Of a stretch of 64,000 bases of DNA, positions 1-13,084 are shown in pieces. The stretch spans positions 897,361-961,360 of the forward strand of contig VXBP01007533.1 in assembly GCA_013400115.1 (NCBI GenBank), read 5' to 3'. The notes under the pieces are model-generated. The model worked only from the letters and a program-made list of their open reading frames with translations. It did no database searches and had not been told where the DNA came from. The translations under genes and the position numbers were made by a program. How positions within the stretch are numbered: the first letter of the stretch is position 1; every line of letters starts with the position of its first letter. This stretch comes from Rhinopomastus cyanomelas. Lineage: Eukaryota; Chordata; Aves; Bucerotiformes; Rhinopomastidae.

Positions 1-1360
1 TGATCTCCTTCAGGAAAGCTTTTAACCAAGTTGAGGACAGTCATGGGAAAGCTGTAGGAATAAAGAACACACTTGTTGCTGGAAACATCTGACTTCTTTA
101 ATTTTTGTGCTAACATCTAAGCAGACTCCTGTTTTGCCTTACCTGAGAGACCCCTGTTAGGAGTGGAGCTTCAGCATATGGGGTGCTTTTCAAGCACCAC
201 TGTAAGTCAAACCCAACCCTGAACAGATGGCAAAGTGCTTCGTACAGCTACACCTCATGCCCTGCTGCAGCAAATGGGACACTGCTGCTATAAACAGCTT
301 GAGGCAGAGACACCTGATTAAAGAGAAGAGGCAAAAAGTGAGCATCACAGTAGTGGGGAAATGGGGACCTAACTTGAGTAAATGGGAGTGGTTGAGCAGT
401 CCAGATTGCACACAACTGGATTTCAAGTTCTGGTTTCACTTAACTAGAAAAATTCTGCTCTCTGTTCATGCTTCTGCTTCCATTTAAAACTAAAACAAGA
501 ACTACTTTTTGAACTTCTGTCTGTATTCAGAATCCTGTTTCTGCCTGTTTCCATTTCATTTTTTAAAATCACTAGTTTAACCTGGTAAGACTTACCATGG
601 ATTTTCTTAAAGGGAAGAAATGTGTTCTGCAATTTAAAGCCAACAGTGATCTGTCTGTGTACAACATGAAAGAAAGAAATTGAAGGAATTTTTCGACAAG
701 AAACAGACATCTCCATAAACGAATCTTTTCTAAGCCAGTTGTGGAGGAGTTTAGCTTTTTGGTGTTTCCCATGAAAGCATACACAGCCCAGTGCTGTTCA
801 GCAGTTTCAGGTCACTTGATGGGGATGTAATTAGCATTCTGTAATGAGCTGGTGAGCTCATAGATGGTCCTGCCAGGGGAATGTTTAGGAGTCTGCGAGA
901 TGTACTTTGTACATTACAGGCAGCTGTTCACTCCAGTCGGACATTTCTGCTCAGCTCACAATGTGCATGTGCTGCGTGTGTGCTGAGGTGGTGTGTATAG
1001 AGGGGATGGTGCAGCTTCTCAGAAGAATGTGATGGTATCAAAAGTGGTGGTTCACCAAGAACATGGGCTTTCTGAGCTGCAAGTACTGTTCTCATTGATG
1101 CCCTAGGAAGGAGGAGCTTATGGTGTTAGACAGGGAGGAGAGTGTAAAGAAAAGCTGGATGGTGTGTGTGTGTGCATAGAGCATAAAGCCCGTGATAAGT
1201 GATATAAACCCTCTGGAGAGCATCCAGGGATTGCCAGAGTTGTTTCAGTTTGAAAATTACCAGAATTTTCAGATGTATAGATCTGTGCTTTCATTAGGAA
1301 AAAGGTGCATTTTGTTTTAAGAAAATTGTCCCAGGTACCTGCCCTGGAGGGGTGTGGGCT
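1..1360. other. unique non-coding sequence
   Basis: No frame gives a recognisable protein. I see no RNA gene and no interspersed repeat. The only local structure is a short TG run at 1161-1174. Confidence 0.6.
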
Positions 1361-1900
1361 AGGTGACAAGATAAAAAGGGCTGATCATTGTGCCCTGCCT
1401 CTTTTGGCTGGGGTCTTCCTCCCAGCATGGGGCTTTGGCTCTGGCACCCCTCCCTGCCTTTCCAGAGCTGGGGGAAGAAGGGAGATGGGATGGAGGGGAC
1501 GTGGTGGCTGGCTGCGACAGCTGGCCGCGGCCCTGTAACCCTCCCATAGACAGCGAGGAGTGGTGGCCCCACTTCCCCCCAGGCCCCCCGTTCTGCCTTG
1601 GGTAGGCAGTGAGGAAGATGGCTAGCCACAGCTTGCTGTGGCTCTGCTGTCCCCAGCCCTGCTTCCCCTGTTGGAGATGGGATGGGCCTGCTGCGCTCCT
1701 GTAGATGGCGCGGTGGAGAGCAGCGGCCCCACAGCCCTCCACACAGCTCTTCAGCTCCAACCCAACCCTGGCGCTGGCTGGCACCATGGATTGGAGAAGC
1801 AAGAACTTGTGCCGATTTCCCCTTGACACAGAGCAACCATTCAGCGACCCATGGTGAGCTGAAGGATTCTTCCCTTTTCCCCTGTAGCTGAGGCAGAAGG
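1361..1900. other. GC-rich non-coding patch
   Basis: This stretch is clearly richer in G and C than its surroundings and holds several C-runs and purine-rich runs. CpG dinucleotides are few, so it does not look like a classical CpG island. Long frames (up to about 200 codons) are open on the minus strand in two overlapping phases. That is expected where stop codons are scarce because of composition. Their translations are low in complexity and match nothing I know. It contains the CTCF-like motif at 1698-1711. Confidence 0.5.
1698..1711 (+). promoter_or_regulatory. CTCF-like motif, forward orientation
   Basis: The 14-mer CCTGTAGATGGCGC fits the vertebrate CTCF core (CCASYAGRKGGCRS) at 13 of 14 positions; the third base is the misfit. 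It lies in the GC-rich patch. CTCF binds such sites to anchor chromatin loops and insulate domains. Occupancy is an inference, since a single motif match in 64 kb is only modest evidence. Confidence 0.35.
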
Positions 1901-2873
1901 ATAAAAGAGACATGAGGGCCATGGAATCCTCTCGGCCATGTTTATGGAGTAAACGCAAATGGTCGGTCTCCATCTTGAGTCCCAGATGTGGTCAGAGCCA
2001 TGCAGCCGTTGCCTCCATCTGATCAGTGTAACTGATCAAGAGTTACAGGAAGAGAGACTGTCCTTTCTGCCACTGAGAAAAGCTGGGTATGCTTGAGTAT
2101 TGGGGAGAGAAGGAACCTTAAGAGAGGCATCTGAGAATTCCTTCATGCTTAGCTGAAGAAAGCAGAAGGACTCAAGAATCCTTAAGCCTTGGGCATGGAA
2201 GACGGAGACTGGGTCCTATTTGAAAGCCTGTCTCCCGCATCGAGGGATGCAGTTCAGGTACTGAGGAATCAGGCCTGCTCGATCAGCGTTTTGCTGGAGA
2301 AAGCCACTATGAAGTATTTAAGAGTTCGCTAGTCTTGACAGCCAAGGGTTCTGGTGTCTGCCGATGACAATGGTGACACATGAATAATAGAGAGGTGGTG
2401 ATACCCGTCTCTGCTTGACTGACATGTTCTTTCCCCAGGTCTCTAATGTGAAAAGCCAAGGTCCCATACTATAGTGATCTCCCACTGTATTTTTCTCAGA
2501 ATACGTGATGGCGTTTGTGACAGAGTTTCTAGTTTGTGTGCGCTAACTTGCTTGACCTATAACTATACAGTTATAGAGTTAATAATAAACCCTTTTCCAT
2601 TTCCCCTAAGCTATCTATTGTCTGGCAAATTCTATCTGAGATGTCATTGAGACCTAACTGCTTTGTTTTCTTTTCCTGTGTTTTTAATTGTGGTCTTGAA
2701 CCCACCACACTGAGTCCACCTCATCTTTAGAGGGAGATGCTGTGTGGGAAAGCGGATGTCTTCCTCAGAGCTAGTTACTGGAGTTTGGAAAGGATCTCAG
2801 AGAAATCTGCATTAGTCTCTGAGAGCACATGTTTGCTGAAATACTTTCTGCCTGTGCGTGTTCAGCGCTTGCA
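1901..2873. other. unique non-coding sequence
   Basis: I see no coding content. There is a short perfect hairpin at 2557-2576 (8-bp arms, 4-nt loop ATAC). A good acceptor-like site (pyrimidine tract then AG at 2437-2438) has no matching donor nearby. Confidence 0.5.
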
Positions 2874-2955
2874 ATAATTTAGGCCCCAATCCAATACCCA
2901 CAGAAGCTAATGGGTGTCTTTCCGTTAACTTCTTTTTAATAGACCAAGCCCATAA
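2874..2955. repeat. ancient amniote interspersed repeat fragment
   Basis: The stretch has the 'aggccccaatcc ... aagctaatggg ... agaccaagccc' pattern. It resembles degraded repeats common in turtle, crocodile and bird genomes, which contain phrases like 'gaagtcaatggg' and 'ggatcaggccc'. I recognise the style but cannot name the family. It is very diverged and the edges are approximate. Confidence 0.35.
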
Positions 2956-3049
2956 AGAGAAGACAAGCATATTTTTAAGAGCCTGCTAATCTGTGGAGCG
3001 TGTGTTACTTTGAGTGAAATCCCCTAGTACACTGTGAATGGGATGTTTC

Positions 3050-3089
3050 CAACAACAACAAAAAAAATAAATAAAGGAAATAAAATAAG
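3050..3089 (+). repeat. A-rich simple sequence
   Basis: The run is almost only A and T with CAACAACA and AATAAATAAA units. It could be a degraded poly-A tail, but no retrogene or SINE body is recognisable upstream. Confidence 0.5.
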
Positions 3090-3289
3090 GGTAAATATCC
3101 ATTTGTGGAAGCTAAGGAACTGTAACGGCTGAGAAAGGAGCGGTCAGCTGCATTCCAGGCTAAAGACTGAAGATCTTCATGGTTATGGATATGCTTTTGC
3201 CATAGGTGGGAGTTTCAAAGATGCCTCTACATTAATGATATAGGGGAGAAATTAATAATAACAAGGAATACACCCAAACAAAACTGAAA

Positions 3290-3540
3290 CCTTCTCACTT
3301 AGCCTCAAAGTAAATTGCCTGAATGTAAAGAGTGAGAAGGCAAATTTCCTTATAGATAAAAGCAAAAAAAGGACTTTATGCACTGTTTCATAATCAGCAC
3401 AGCTTTTGCTGCATAAATACATTGTAAATGGAAAAATAGTTGGATAATTGGCTGTTACACTACGCCTTCGCGTAACTCTGTTGCATATTGCTTGTATAAC
3501 TCTTCCATATTTATTTTCATTTTTAAACTAGGCAGCCTAT
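3290..3540. promoter_or_regulatory. candidate conserved non-coding block
   Basis: This AT-rich but complex (non-repetitive) sequence holds several homeodomain-type cores (ATTA, TAATTG-like) and is free of interspersed repeats. A perfect 10-bp inverted repeat (3290-3299 with 3331-3340, 31-nt spacer) sits at its start. Sequence with this look is often conserved enhancer. That is an inference; no alignment was available. Confidence 0.25.
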
Positions 3541-6500
3541 GAGCACCCAACCTAATTTTCTGTTAACCTACAGAGCATGGAATTTCACCTGGAAGTTCCA
3601 ACATTCTGTCCTGTAATACCTGACTGTGTTGGTGCATACCAATAGTAGGAAGGAATTCAAACTTCAAGGATGCAAGAGATGGCCAATCTATGACATCCTA
3701 GGCTGAAGAGCTGGGTAAAGAGGAAAAGGTCAGGTTCTTATAGTTTGTTTGTCTAATTTCACTTTCTAGCACTTTGATCTGACAGATTAAAGAGCTGCAA
3801 GGATCACATATCAGCCAGATATTGTGTAGGTGATTAAATCTTCTCTTAACCCACACTTTGCTAAACTAACAAGATTGAATTCCCTAATCTCCCACAGAAA
3901 AGTGTGCTTTCCAGACTATGAATCATTCTTAGCCATTTGTTTGACACTGTTGCATTGGTGTGAAACTGGAGGTGTCCAGTGGAGAACAGGGCTCTGTCGT
4001 TATTTTGTAGACGCTCTTTTTGTTTGAAAAATATTACTCTTTAAATACCCTTCCAAATGTGACCAGCTCTGTATTTGTGTAAAGAAAAAACAGACAGTAG
4101 TCTAAAAGCATCTTTGCTTCTTGTGTAGACTCACAACTGTAAGTATTTGCATACTGGTAAATGTTTCTTTAGCACTTCAGAGAGGCAGCAATGGTGAAGT
4201 AATGCTCACTGAGCCCAAATGGAGCTTGAAAAGCCTCAGAGAGAACTGGAGAATGTTCTGGTTGGGACTAATGTGATAGCAATGCCAGTGGCTTGTTTGT
4301 ATCAGTGAGGTAACAATTGTCTGCTTTTATTATCCTCTTGCTACTGAAATTGGTAGGAAGTCCTCAACAGTCTCCCATGGAAGCAAAGGACTATCTAAAC
4401 ATCATAATCTCTTTGAAGGCTGTTCCTGATGGATCCAGTCACCTTCTTTTTGTGGCCACTATATTTCTTGGCAAATCGGAGCACTGCAGTAAGATGGTGC
4501 TATAAGTAAATAGTGACTTTCAGATGAGATCTGGCTGCTAATTTTGCTGGCCCAGGCAGGAGGAGGACCCTGCAAGTTTATTCAGTGTGCCAGTAAAGAC
4601 GCAAAGTTCGCTGCTGGTTGCAGTGACACAGGGTCAAAACTTGACAGCCATCAGAGCCATCAGATTTCGGGAGAACTTCTTCTCTGTGTCATTCACTTGG
4701 AAACTTAATTCCCATTTCTCTTGGTCTGCCTTTGACAGCAAGCAGCCACAGATGCTTAGAGCAGAATTTAAGCAGCATGCAGTGCATCTGTGTATAGAAA
4801 GCTCCCCCTGCATCCAGGGCTAGTACTTGCTTTAATGTTCCTAACTTAGCCCTTTTAGAATGGCATAATTTAAGGTCATTTTCACCAGAAGACAAATCAA
4901 AATTCCCTAGCTCCTGTCAGTTTTAGATTTAGTAACACAGGTCTGGCCAACCCACTTGTTGAGAAGTAAGTTAAGATTTTAACTCCTTAAACACAGTGCC
5001 ATTGGTTTGGAAACTCATACATTCCAGATGGGGAGAGGGATTAATGGCTTATGTTTTAGCCAGAGAGACATAGTATGTGTGCTCCCAAATGTGGTGTGTG
5101 GAAAGGAGCTTCTGAAGGGAAACTCAGATCTCTTACTGAATAAAGTCAAGGCACAGCGCTCAAAATTCTGCTTATGACTGCCTGGTTGTGAAAAGAACTA
5201 ATTCAGCTGGTGTCAGAGAAATTATGTCTGGTTGAGAAGCAAGTAAATGACACAGAAGCTAGCAGTGAGCCGCCGCCTTCTGCGAACCTGTTCTCCATAG
5301 GCTGTTTTTCAAGGGCTTCCTGGGACTACAAGGAGTCAGTGAGAGCTGGAGCCATTCAGGGTGGTAAAACTTATGTCATACAAGCATGAGGAGTTTGGTG
5401 AAGGCTTTAAGATATGATATAATTATATGTGCTAGAAGATACTTGATTTATCTTTTTCTAGGCAGGAACCTGTAGTGCATAATGTGTGGATGAGCACTGA
5501 CAAAATCCAGCTAATGCAGTTGGTACAACTGCATTTGAAGCTGTATTGATCCTGAGTGAGGAATGTCTGTTTATGGTTGGCAGAGACAGCTTGTCTGCAG
5601 GATTCGCTGGGGCTTGCACATTAAGCGCTGCTCAGCCCAAACACATGAACTTCAGCCTCCTTTGCTCCACTTAGGTCTGCTTATATTTCAGATAAACCAC
5701 CAGTAGTTTGGTGTTTATAGTTGAATGCAATCTGAAAATCAATGTTCCCTTGTCTGCTTTCGTCATTGTGCTTCATCGCTCTTTGTGGTATTCTGTTATT
5801 AAAATTACATCAGGTGTGTAGCTGTGTTGTATGATTTGGTAGTTGGAACACAGATAACACTTGGCTTATTGGGTCAAACGTATTTATTATCCATTCAGAA
5901 AGGGTGGATATCTGTTGTGTATTTCTGGAAGTGTCTTGAGTCAATTTTGTAAGCTGAGAACAGCTTCTCCATCACTGGCCGCAGCGTGTAAACAGTCCTC
6001 TGGCTGCTGCTTACCTTTCCTTTATCCCGTGCTCCACTGGAGCGTAATGAGCGTGTATATTGGAAATTGCACATTGGGTGTGTGGTGAGAGGAACAGAAC
6101 TGTAGATGGAATCCAGCATCTGCTGATTAACTGACCTAGGAAGAGGGGAATGAGTGTTCCTCAATCCTCTGTACTACGTGCTGTGTGGGGTTAGCAGTTG
6201 ACTTTGGGGTCAAACACTTCTCCAGTGCTCTCACTGATTGAGGGTCAAAGGCCAGGTAGAAGCATGTGCTGACAGAGGAGAAAAGCTCCAGTGAGCAAGA
6301 CAGTGATGAGCAATTGGGTGTGTTATAATGACCTACTATATCTGACTGTCTTCCTGCTACCTTTCTGCCACCTCTGAGTTTTACTCAGATGTCTCTGGAT
6401 GCTGTCTCTCCTCTTGCTAGGTATGTGTACTGGGGCAGGCGGGATAGCACAAGCATCTCTGCCTGCACTTCAGGCAGGAGTTTTCAGCTGTGGTCAGCAG

Positions 6501-9500
6501 CAGGTGGTCTGTGACAGTATGCAGCAGCAGTTCTTGGAAATGCCCAGGTGAGCCCTGGAGGCGATTGTTTAGCAGTACAGGACCAGGTGAGACATCGGTG
6601 TGATGCCTTTTTGGGTTAATTAGCCTCTCTTGGAAGCAGGTTGCATTAGTTTGGCAGAGTGGTTACTATGCTCCCAAGTGCCAAACAAAAAGTTGTTATG
6701 TTGCTCTCAAGGCTCAGTCAAGCTTGTTGAGAGCTGTCTTGGGTGTCTGCCCAGCAGTGCACTCCAGACACCTACTGTTGGGGGTGAAGGCAGGTTTAAA
6801 TAGACTTGTCCTTGCACGGTGAAGAGAAGGGAATCATTTAAACCAGCTCCCACAGCACATGGCTGGACTTGTGCAAAGGAGGAGTCAAAGCCTCCTTTGG
6901 AAGCTGAGTAATGGAGGAGTAAATCTGTGTGTGGTGGCCCAGAATGGAGCAGGCAGCATATAAAATATCCCAGTCCCTTCCCTCCCTGCAGTCCTCAGTT
7001 CACAGGCAGAACCCTGCAGGTTTGATTCAGAGAGACAGCAAAGGAGTGAATCTCCTGCAAACTCACATTCAGTTATTTTCCCCTTCCTGAGAGACAGATC
7101 CCTGCCAGCCATTTCTCATAGAAAAAAATGCAAGGCTGTCCTGCACCTTATCTTCTTCACTCTGATGCTTCCAAGTTAAAGAGGGGAGAGATGGTGCCTT
7201 CCAAGTGAGGAGATGTGCTCAGCCAATAGTTGCTGAACTTACCTATCAGGAGGAACCCTTTAGATGTAAAACATTGAACCCAGACTCATCCGAAGGCTGT
7301 CTGCATATATACTCAATAAAACAGATTGCGCCTGGCCAGCCCTTGCAGCTGTACATCAAAGGGATGTGCACATGGAGGAGGGTAGGCAAGGAGGGAGCTG
7401 GGGAGAGAGCTCTTAGGTTGTTATCAAGGAGATGACGCTTGGCTCAGCAAACCTATTTCTCCCAAAGTTAGTTGAGAATTTATTATTTTGTTGCCATCAT
7501 AAATAGCTTCTGGCTCCTGAGGATGACTTGGCAGATCTTCTCCCTAGGATCAGGTATGAAGGGCCACTTTCTTGTTTCTTCACTGGCAATTTGGAGGGCA
7601 GCTCTTTTTGTCTCAGTTACTTCAGCAGGAAGGACTGAGCTTCCTAAGGGTCTTGTTTGTAGCCGTCAAACTCTTCTGGGCCCAGTCCATGCATCAGTGT
7701 CTAGTCTAGTCTAGACTTCGTGGTACTTCACAAGCTTCCTTCAAGATTTTGTTGCCTTTCTAGTCAATTGCACCCTTGGGCCTGTGTATAAATTGTTACT
7801 GATTCGCTCCTTCTCTGGCAGCTTGGTGGAGTTCTCCTCAAAACCACTTAGTGGTCAAAACTCAAAACTGCTCTTGGTGTCCTGAGCAGTTAGGAGCTCT
7901 CAGTACCAGGGAAGAAGCTCTGGCTGCCACGTCCCTATCTGCAAGCACCAGTGGTACTAAAAGAAGAGGAGGCTTGCATTCACCTGAGGAGAGTCTAGAT
8001 GTTGCAGATACTGGGTAATATCAACTCAGGTCCTATTCTTGTCCCATGCACTCAGTGACTATTTTAGCAGTGCCTAAATTAATCACCGTCTACCTCCATT
8101 CTGGATTAAACTTTTGCAGAGTCCCAATTTTCTTCCTTCTTTGAAACCAAATTTCCAAAGTAAAGGGGCCAACTGGAGCAGAAGATACAGCCAATGTTGG
8201 AGATTTAGGCTATAAAATTATAGGTTATCTCATTTTTCTCAGTATGGGGTTCATCAGCAACTCTGCATCCAGGTATTTAATTTTAAACTGCTAACACGTA
8301 ACATAGGTTTGTAGCTCTATTTTCAGTGCAAATCGTATCTAAAAAATGGAAGTGCAACTCGGCTCTATATTCCTTGTTACAGGATAGTTAAACCTGTGAC
8401 AGCAGTTTCTTTCTTTGTCAAATCCTGTAGAATCTTATTAGCTATTGAGCTATAAAATGCAATTGGCCTTTTTCCTTTAAGATCAGCTCAAAATATGTGA
8501 AATTATTTCCAAGTATTAGCACAGACTTGTGCCTGAGGCAAACACTTCTCTGAAAGGATATAGGGCCTTCAGTCTACTGACACTAATATTTGTGACATAC
8601 CCTTTACCCTAAGCTGGAGACTTTGCTTTCCCAATCAACAAACCTGTCTGCTTGAGACTTACTTGATGAAGCAGTTGATGCATCCTGCCCTGAAACTAAG
8701 CACAGCATTCAAGGGTCATTTGAAGTCCAGGGAGCCCAAGTTCTGTCTTTAAGACCACTTGAAGAATGGGGGAATGTTGGAAGAAAACTCCGCAAAGAAA
8801 CTTTGCACCCAATGAGCAATTTGGATGCAAGTGTTATGCAGCCGTGTGAAACTGTGGGAAGAGATGACCACACAAGGTTAATTGCATTTGCCAAGTGTTT
8901 CCAGATTTAAAGAAAGAAAAATATTAAATCCTGCACTTTCCCCCTTGTCTGCCAAATCCATTAGTAAGCTTTTGAAACTAGCATGACCTCGGTGGCTTCT
9001 CTCAAGACATAAGCATGTTACAGGCATCGGCAGTGTGGCCCATAAGGCACTTGTGTTTCTTGCAGGAGGACCCGAGCTGTAACGAACTCACTGATTTGGA
9101 GAAGGCCATGGCTCTGCCGCACTGTAATTTGTAGCACAACTGGGGCTGGGTCTAAACCAGCAGAATGCCTGAGAAGCTCTGTGGCTGTAGCCCCCCATGG
9201 CCCCAGGGTCCAGAAGAGTATGCTCATGAACAGTGAGTGCACAGAACTGAGCCTGAGTAAGCTGAGCTTAGTGAAAGCTAGGGATTCAGCTCAGATCACA
9301 GGACTTTTTGTCTTTGGCCGTGCTGGATCTGCGCTGACTTATAAGACCAAGGTTTCTCTTCAGTATTTTCATTATCTTTTTGTGTTTTATGTTACCTGGG
9401 ATACTTAAACTTCTTGCTGCTTTGTGTAGCAGAGCATTGATGGTAAACATGATCTATTTTTTTTTCACTTAACTGGAACATAGGAGTTTAACACACACTT

Positions 9501-11134
9501 CCTAATTGGCATCCCGTATACCAATAAAAGCAGCAATTAACCTGTTACCCCTGTCAGAGGGCAACAAAACAAGGAAGAAGTTGTTGCCCAGCAAAATTGG
9601 GTCTTTTTCTCTCTCTCAGGAATAGCAAAGTTTCAAAGTCATTTCGCTGAGATCAAAAGGGAAGCTACCCACCTGTTAATCATCTGTTTTCATTACAGTG
9701 TGATGCAGACTAAATATGTACAAACAGGCTTAGCAATTCAAGCTTCTTTCTTGTTGAGTCCAGTAGCATAAGCAAGTGTCTCAGTACCTCATGGTGTAGA
9801 TGAGGAGCCTCTGGTTGTATGCACTTGGTAGGAAGCAACTGCAGGATCAGAGCTGGTTCTTGTAAGGGATTGTTACTTCTTTGGCAGGATGTGAGTCAGA
9901 CGCAGGTAATGTCTGCAAAGACGTGACTGGAGGGCTGAGTTGTGTCATTTTGGGGTACCAGTAGGACAGACAGCCTCACCTATCAGGAGCGGGCAGTCAT
10001 AGCCTTGAGCATGTTGTGCTCTTGCCAGGCCTTTTCCTATAGGAAATGGCTTGGTCCAAAAGACTATGATGAGAGAGTTGTTTCTGCTGATTCAGTCAGA
10101 CACAGTGTAACTGGTCCTTCAGGAAAGATATTAAATTAAGGTTCTGACTTTTGAAATCATTAATTATCACCTGGCACTTTTCAGGAGTGAGGAGATCCCA
10201 GTTCCATTTTGCATAGTTATTTCTTGGCAGATTGAATAGAGGAAGAAATAATGTGGGATTTTCTTCTCTGTACCCTTAAAAGCAACTATGTGCATTGTCC
10301 ACAGAGACCTCTAGCCCAAATCCTCCTAAAATTCACTCCTTTTGTATACATGAAGCCTGAATAAATTCAGTGTAGAATTGTGGCCATGGTATTTAAGACA
10401 CAATTATATCCTCTCAAGAATAAAAGTACTGTAGAAATTTGAGATCAGTATTTTAAAACATCCTCCAGGTCTGGATTCTGGCCTTAAACTCTATCCGAAA
10501 ATAAGCAGAAGTGCCAGCCAGACATGGCCTGTTTTGCCCTGCTGCTGGCCCCCTTCCCTCACAGCAGATTAGGAACAAATGTGGAACTCACCAGCTCACT
10601 TAAGCACTCCTGTGAGCTGAAAAGCAAACATGATAAAAATCCTTCTCCCTGAGTTTTAACCCTCTCTGACTTGTTGATGATAATGAGATGTCTTACACAA
10701 AGCAGAAATGCAATAGACAGTAATTTCTTCATCCTGTTATTAAAATTCTTTGTGATGTCTCTTTAGAGTTAGTACGACAGTAATGGGGTGATTGAGAGGA
10801 GCTGTTCACATAGTGTCAGAGGAGATGAACAAACTTTTCTCCTCATTGCTATTTCCTCCTGTGAGAGAAAACGCATTCCTGTTCTGATGATGTTGTGACT
10901 TTTGTCACATTCTGCTTCTGAGTGTGTTTGCTAATTGGCACCTCCCAGACGAACCTGTCTGTCAAAATCACACGCAGCACCTGGATGTGTAGTGTCACTA
11001 AATACAATATTTGAAAGGAATTCCTATTTAATATCATATTCTATAAATAAAGACTCCTTGTTGATATCAGACTGATGTGACCTGCCTTTAATCATAAGAA
11101 TGAAAAGGCTTCTGTGCATCTGCTTTCTAATGTT
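3541..11134. other. unique non-coding sequence
   Basis: About 7.6 kb with no gene, no RNA gene and no repeat that I can identify. A short TCTAG run lies at 7699-7717. Open frames are all under 80 codons and look random. The best exon-like unit is listed separately at 6474-6547. Confidence 0.55.
6474..6547 (+). other. exon-like unit, 74 nt
   Basis: A pyrimidine-rich acceptor (CTCTGCCTGCACTTCAG) ends just before 6474. A good donor (CAG then GTGAGC) follows 6547. Two of the three frames are open across the 74 nt, but neither translation is recognisable. It could be a non-coding RNA exon or chance pairing of splice-like sites, which is common over tens of kilobases. Confidence 0.15.
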
Positions 11135-11265
11135 GAAGCTTTCAGAGCCCAAATCAAGCCATAACTTAGGCCCATGTGAGTAAGTGCCACTCAGGCCAAT
11201 GGCGCCTACATAAATGCTTAATTTTGAGCATGTACTTCTTAAATGCTGCACAAATTCAGGCCCCC
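11135..11265. repeat. ancient amniote interspersed repeat fragment
   Basis: The order is 'agagcccaaatcaag', 'ccatgtgagtaagtgcc', a caatgg core, 'aaatgcttaattttgagca' and 'caaattcaggcccc'. It matches in style a partly self-complementary repeat family common in turtles, crocodilians and birds. The two ends resemble degraded inverted copies of each other, as in a small non-autonomous DNA transposon. The family is not named with certainty. Confidence 0.35.
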
Positions 11266-12333
11266 TTTTCCTTAAAATATATCAGATTTTCTGTTCAGAA
11301 TTTATTTGTTCTCTTCTTTCTGTGGGTTTGGGAATGTTGCTCACAATGAGGACAGACTTTTTGGTTTCCATTCTATTGCTTTGGCCACAGTCCTGCAGCA
11401 AGATCCAGAAGAGTGCAAACTACCATCACAGGAGCAGAGGTTTCCAGTATGCTGTGCAAATTTATAATCTCCTTTCCTCACTTGTAGAAAACGAAACTTA
11501 TATCCAAGAGTCATGCAACCATGTTCAGGGAAAAGTTAATTGGTGTTGAAAGACGAGACCTTTATTAGCATGTTTGGCTTCTCAACTTAAATGCTTTTTC
11601 TTTCCTCATATGCTGTGTTCCACATCAGCACCTTTGCAGGTTGCAAGCTACGCTCAAGACTCTTCTTTAGTAATACTGACTGTAAGTAATTGAACACAAA
11701 GAACCTCAAATGAAGTTTGTTTGGGTCAGTGGAAAGGTCCATAATAAATGATTTTGATCATGCTCTTGTTTTCTGTTCAGATCAAACACCTTCTGAAGTA
11801 AGAACTGGGCTTAGGAGAAAATTTCCAGCACTTCATGGTGAACATGGATGTGGGTTTGGAGTCCTTTTCCTGGAAGAGGAAGGGAGACGGAAATGTAATC
11901 ATTTTGTAAAGAGAAGTATCCCACATTCTTACGGTTGTGTACACAAAAGGGGAAGGCTGGAGAAACACAAGTCTGAGCATAAAAATTAAGGATAAAGTGC
12001 TTTCCTCACCATGGTGAGAGTGAATGTGCAGACAGAGAGGTGCACACAGAGAGAATGATCCCTTTCATGCAGGGATTCATGATTTACTGATGTGCTGGCT
12101 GCATACCAAGTGCAGTGTGCGACAGGAGAAAGATTCTGTTGCAAACACCTTGAGTCTTGTTTTCTTCTTTACACTAATACTGTTCCATTGACTACATTAA
12201 TTTACTGCTGGCCTATGCCAGCGTTTAAACTCATTCTCATTTTCTCCTTACTCTGTTTCCAAAGAAGTGTAGAAGGAGATTAGGTGATATGAGCAGTTGA
12301 CATAGGGAGTCAGCATAAAGCGCTTTGCTCAGG
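11266..12333. other. unique non-coding sequence
   Basis: The longest open frame (111 codons on the plus strand, 11214-11549) has no recognisable domain and starts inside the old repeat upstream. Nothing else stands out. Confidence 0.5.
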
Positions 12334-12570
12334 TATGAATGACTTTAGTGGCCGAGATACGGCCCTATTTCCTTTAGCACTGATGATTACTTATGTTGCT
12401 ATAGCTCCCACTGGGTCCCATCCTGCTGGTTATTGCAGCAACTCTGAGGAAGACCCAATCCCTGTGCCAGACCATAGGCCTGACCCTGATTTCATGCCCT
12501 CTCTGACAGACAGAGTAAATGGGTTGAAGTCAATGGAGCCATGCGGTGCTGAGAGGAGAATGGATCATTG
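12334..12570. repeat. ancient amniote interspersed repeat fragments
   Basis: Two stretches resemble the same class of old amniote repeats: 'acggccctatttcctttagc' at the left, and 'ggttgaagtcaatggagcc' followed by 'gagaggagaatgga' at the right. The right part is the clearest. Divergence is high, so it is an old insertion. Confidence 0.4.
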
Positions 12571-12692
12571 AGTGTGATGGATCTGCCTGATTAAGGAATT
12601 TTTATGGCTCCCAGGGCTGTGATGTTTGAATGCCTCACAAACTTTAAGACCACTCCTGTGAGAGATGAAAGCAGTGGCATCCCTGCTTAACA

Positions 12693-12775
12693 GCTGTGGA
12701 GCTGAGATACAGTAAGATGAAATACCTTGGCCAAGTTTGCTTGGAAATCTGTGACAGGTCATGGTCTGACAAACA
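12693..12775 (-). repeat. MIR-like SINE remnant
   Basis: Read on the plus strand it has 'gagctgagatacagtaagat', 'ccttggccaagtttgc' and 'ggaaatctgtgacaggtc' in that order. This is the reverse complement of the MIR 3' half, which has the same order of blocks (gaaactgag, acttgcccaagg, cacacagg, ggcagagc). MIR is an ancient tRNA-derived SINE shared by amniotes. Divergence is high and the left edge is vague. Confidence 0.45.
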
Positions 12776-13084
12776 AAACCTTGCCAGATCTCAAGCTGGC
12801 ACGTGGACGGCTGGGCCAGCTTTCCTCCTAGCATGGGTGAATGGGCTGTCATTACCTTCTGTGGCCCTCTTCCCTTTGGTGTGTTTCAGTGGCTGGAGCT
12901 GCCTACCTTAGGCCGCTGAAAAGGATCAGGCAAAACCCAGCTTCTGGGATGCTCTGCCTGACACAGTCCCGTTGAGATCTCCCAAGGTGCAGACAGAGGA
13001 TGAACGCCTGTTTCCCAGGAGTGTGGGAATCCAGGGTCAGCACACCACTGGACTGTTCATTACCACGGTCTGAACTGTAGCACC

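Noticed and set aside
1294..1973. Two overlapping minus-strand frames of 180 and 204 codons
   Set aside because: They lie in the GC-rich patch where stops are scarce, overlap each other in different phases, and have low-complexity translations with no known domain.
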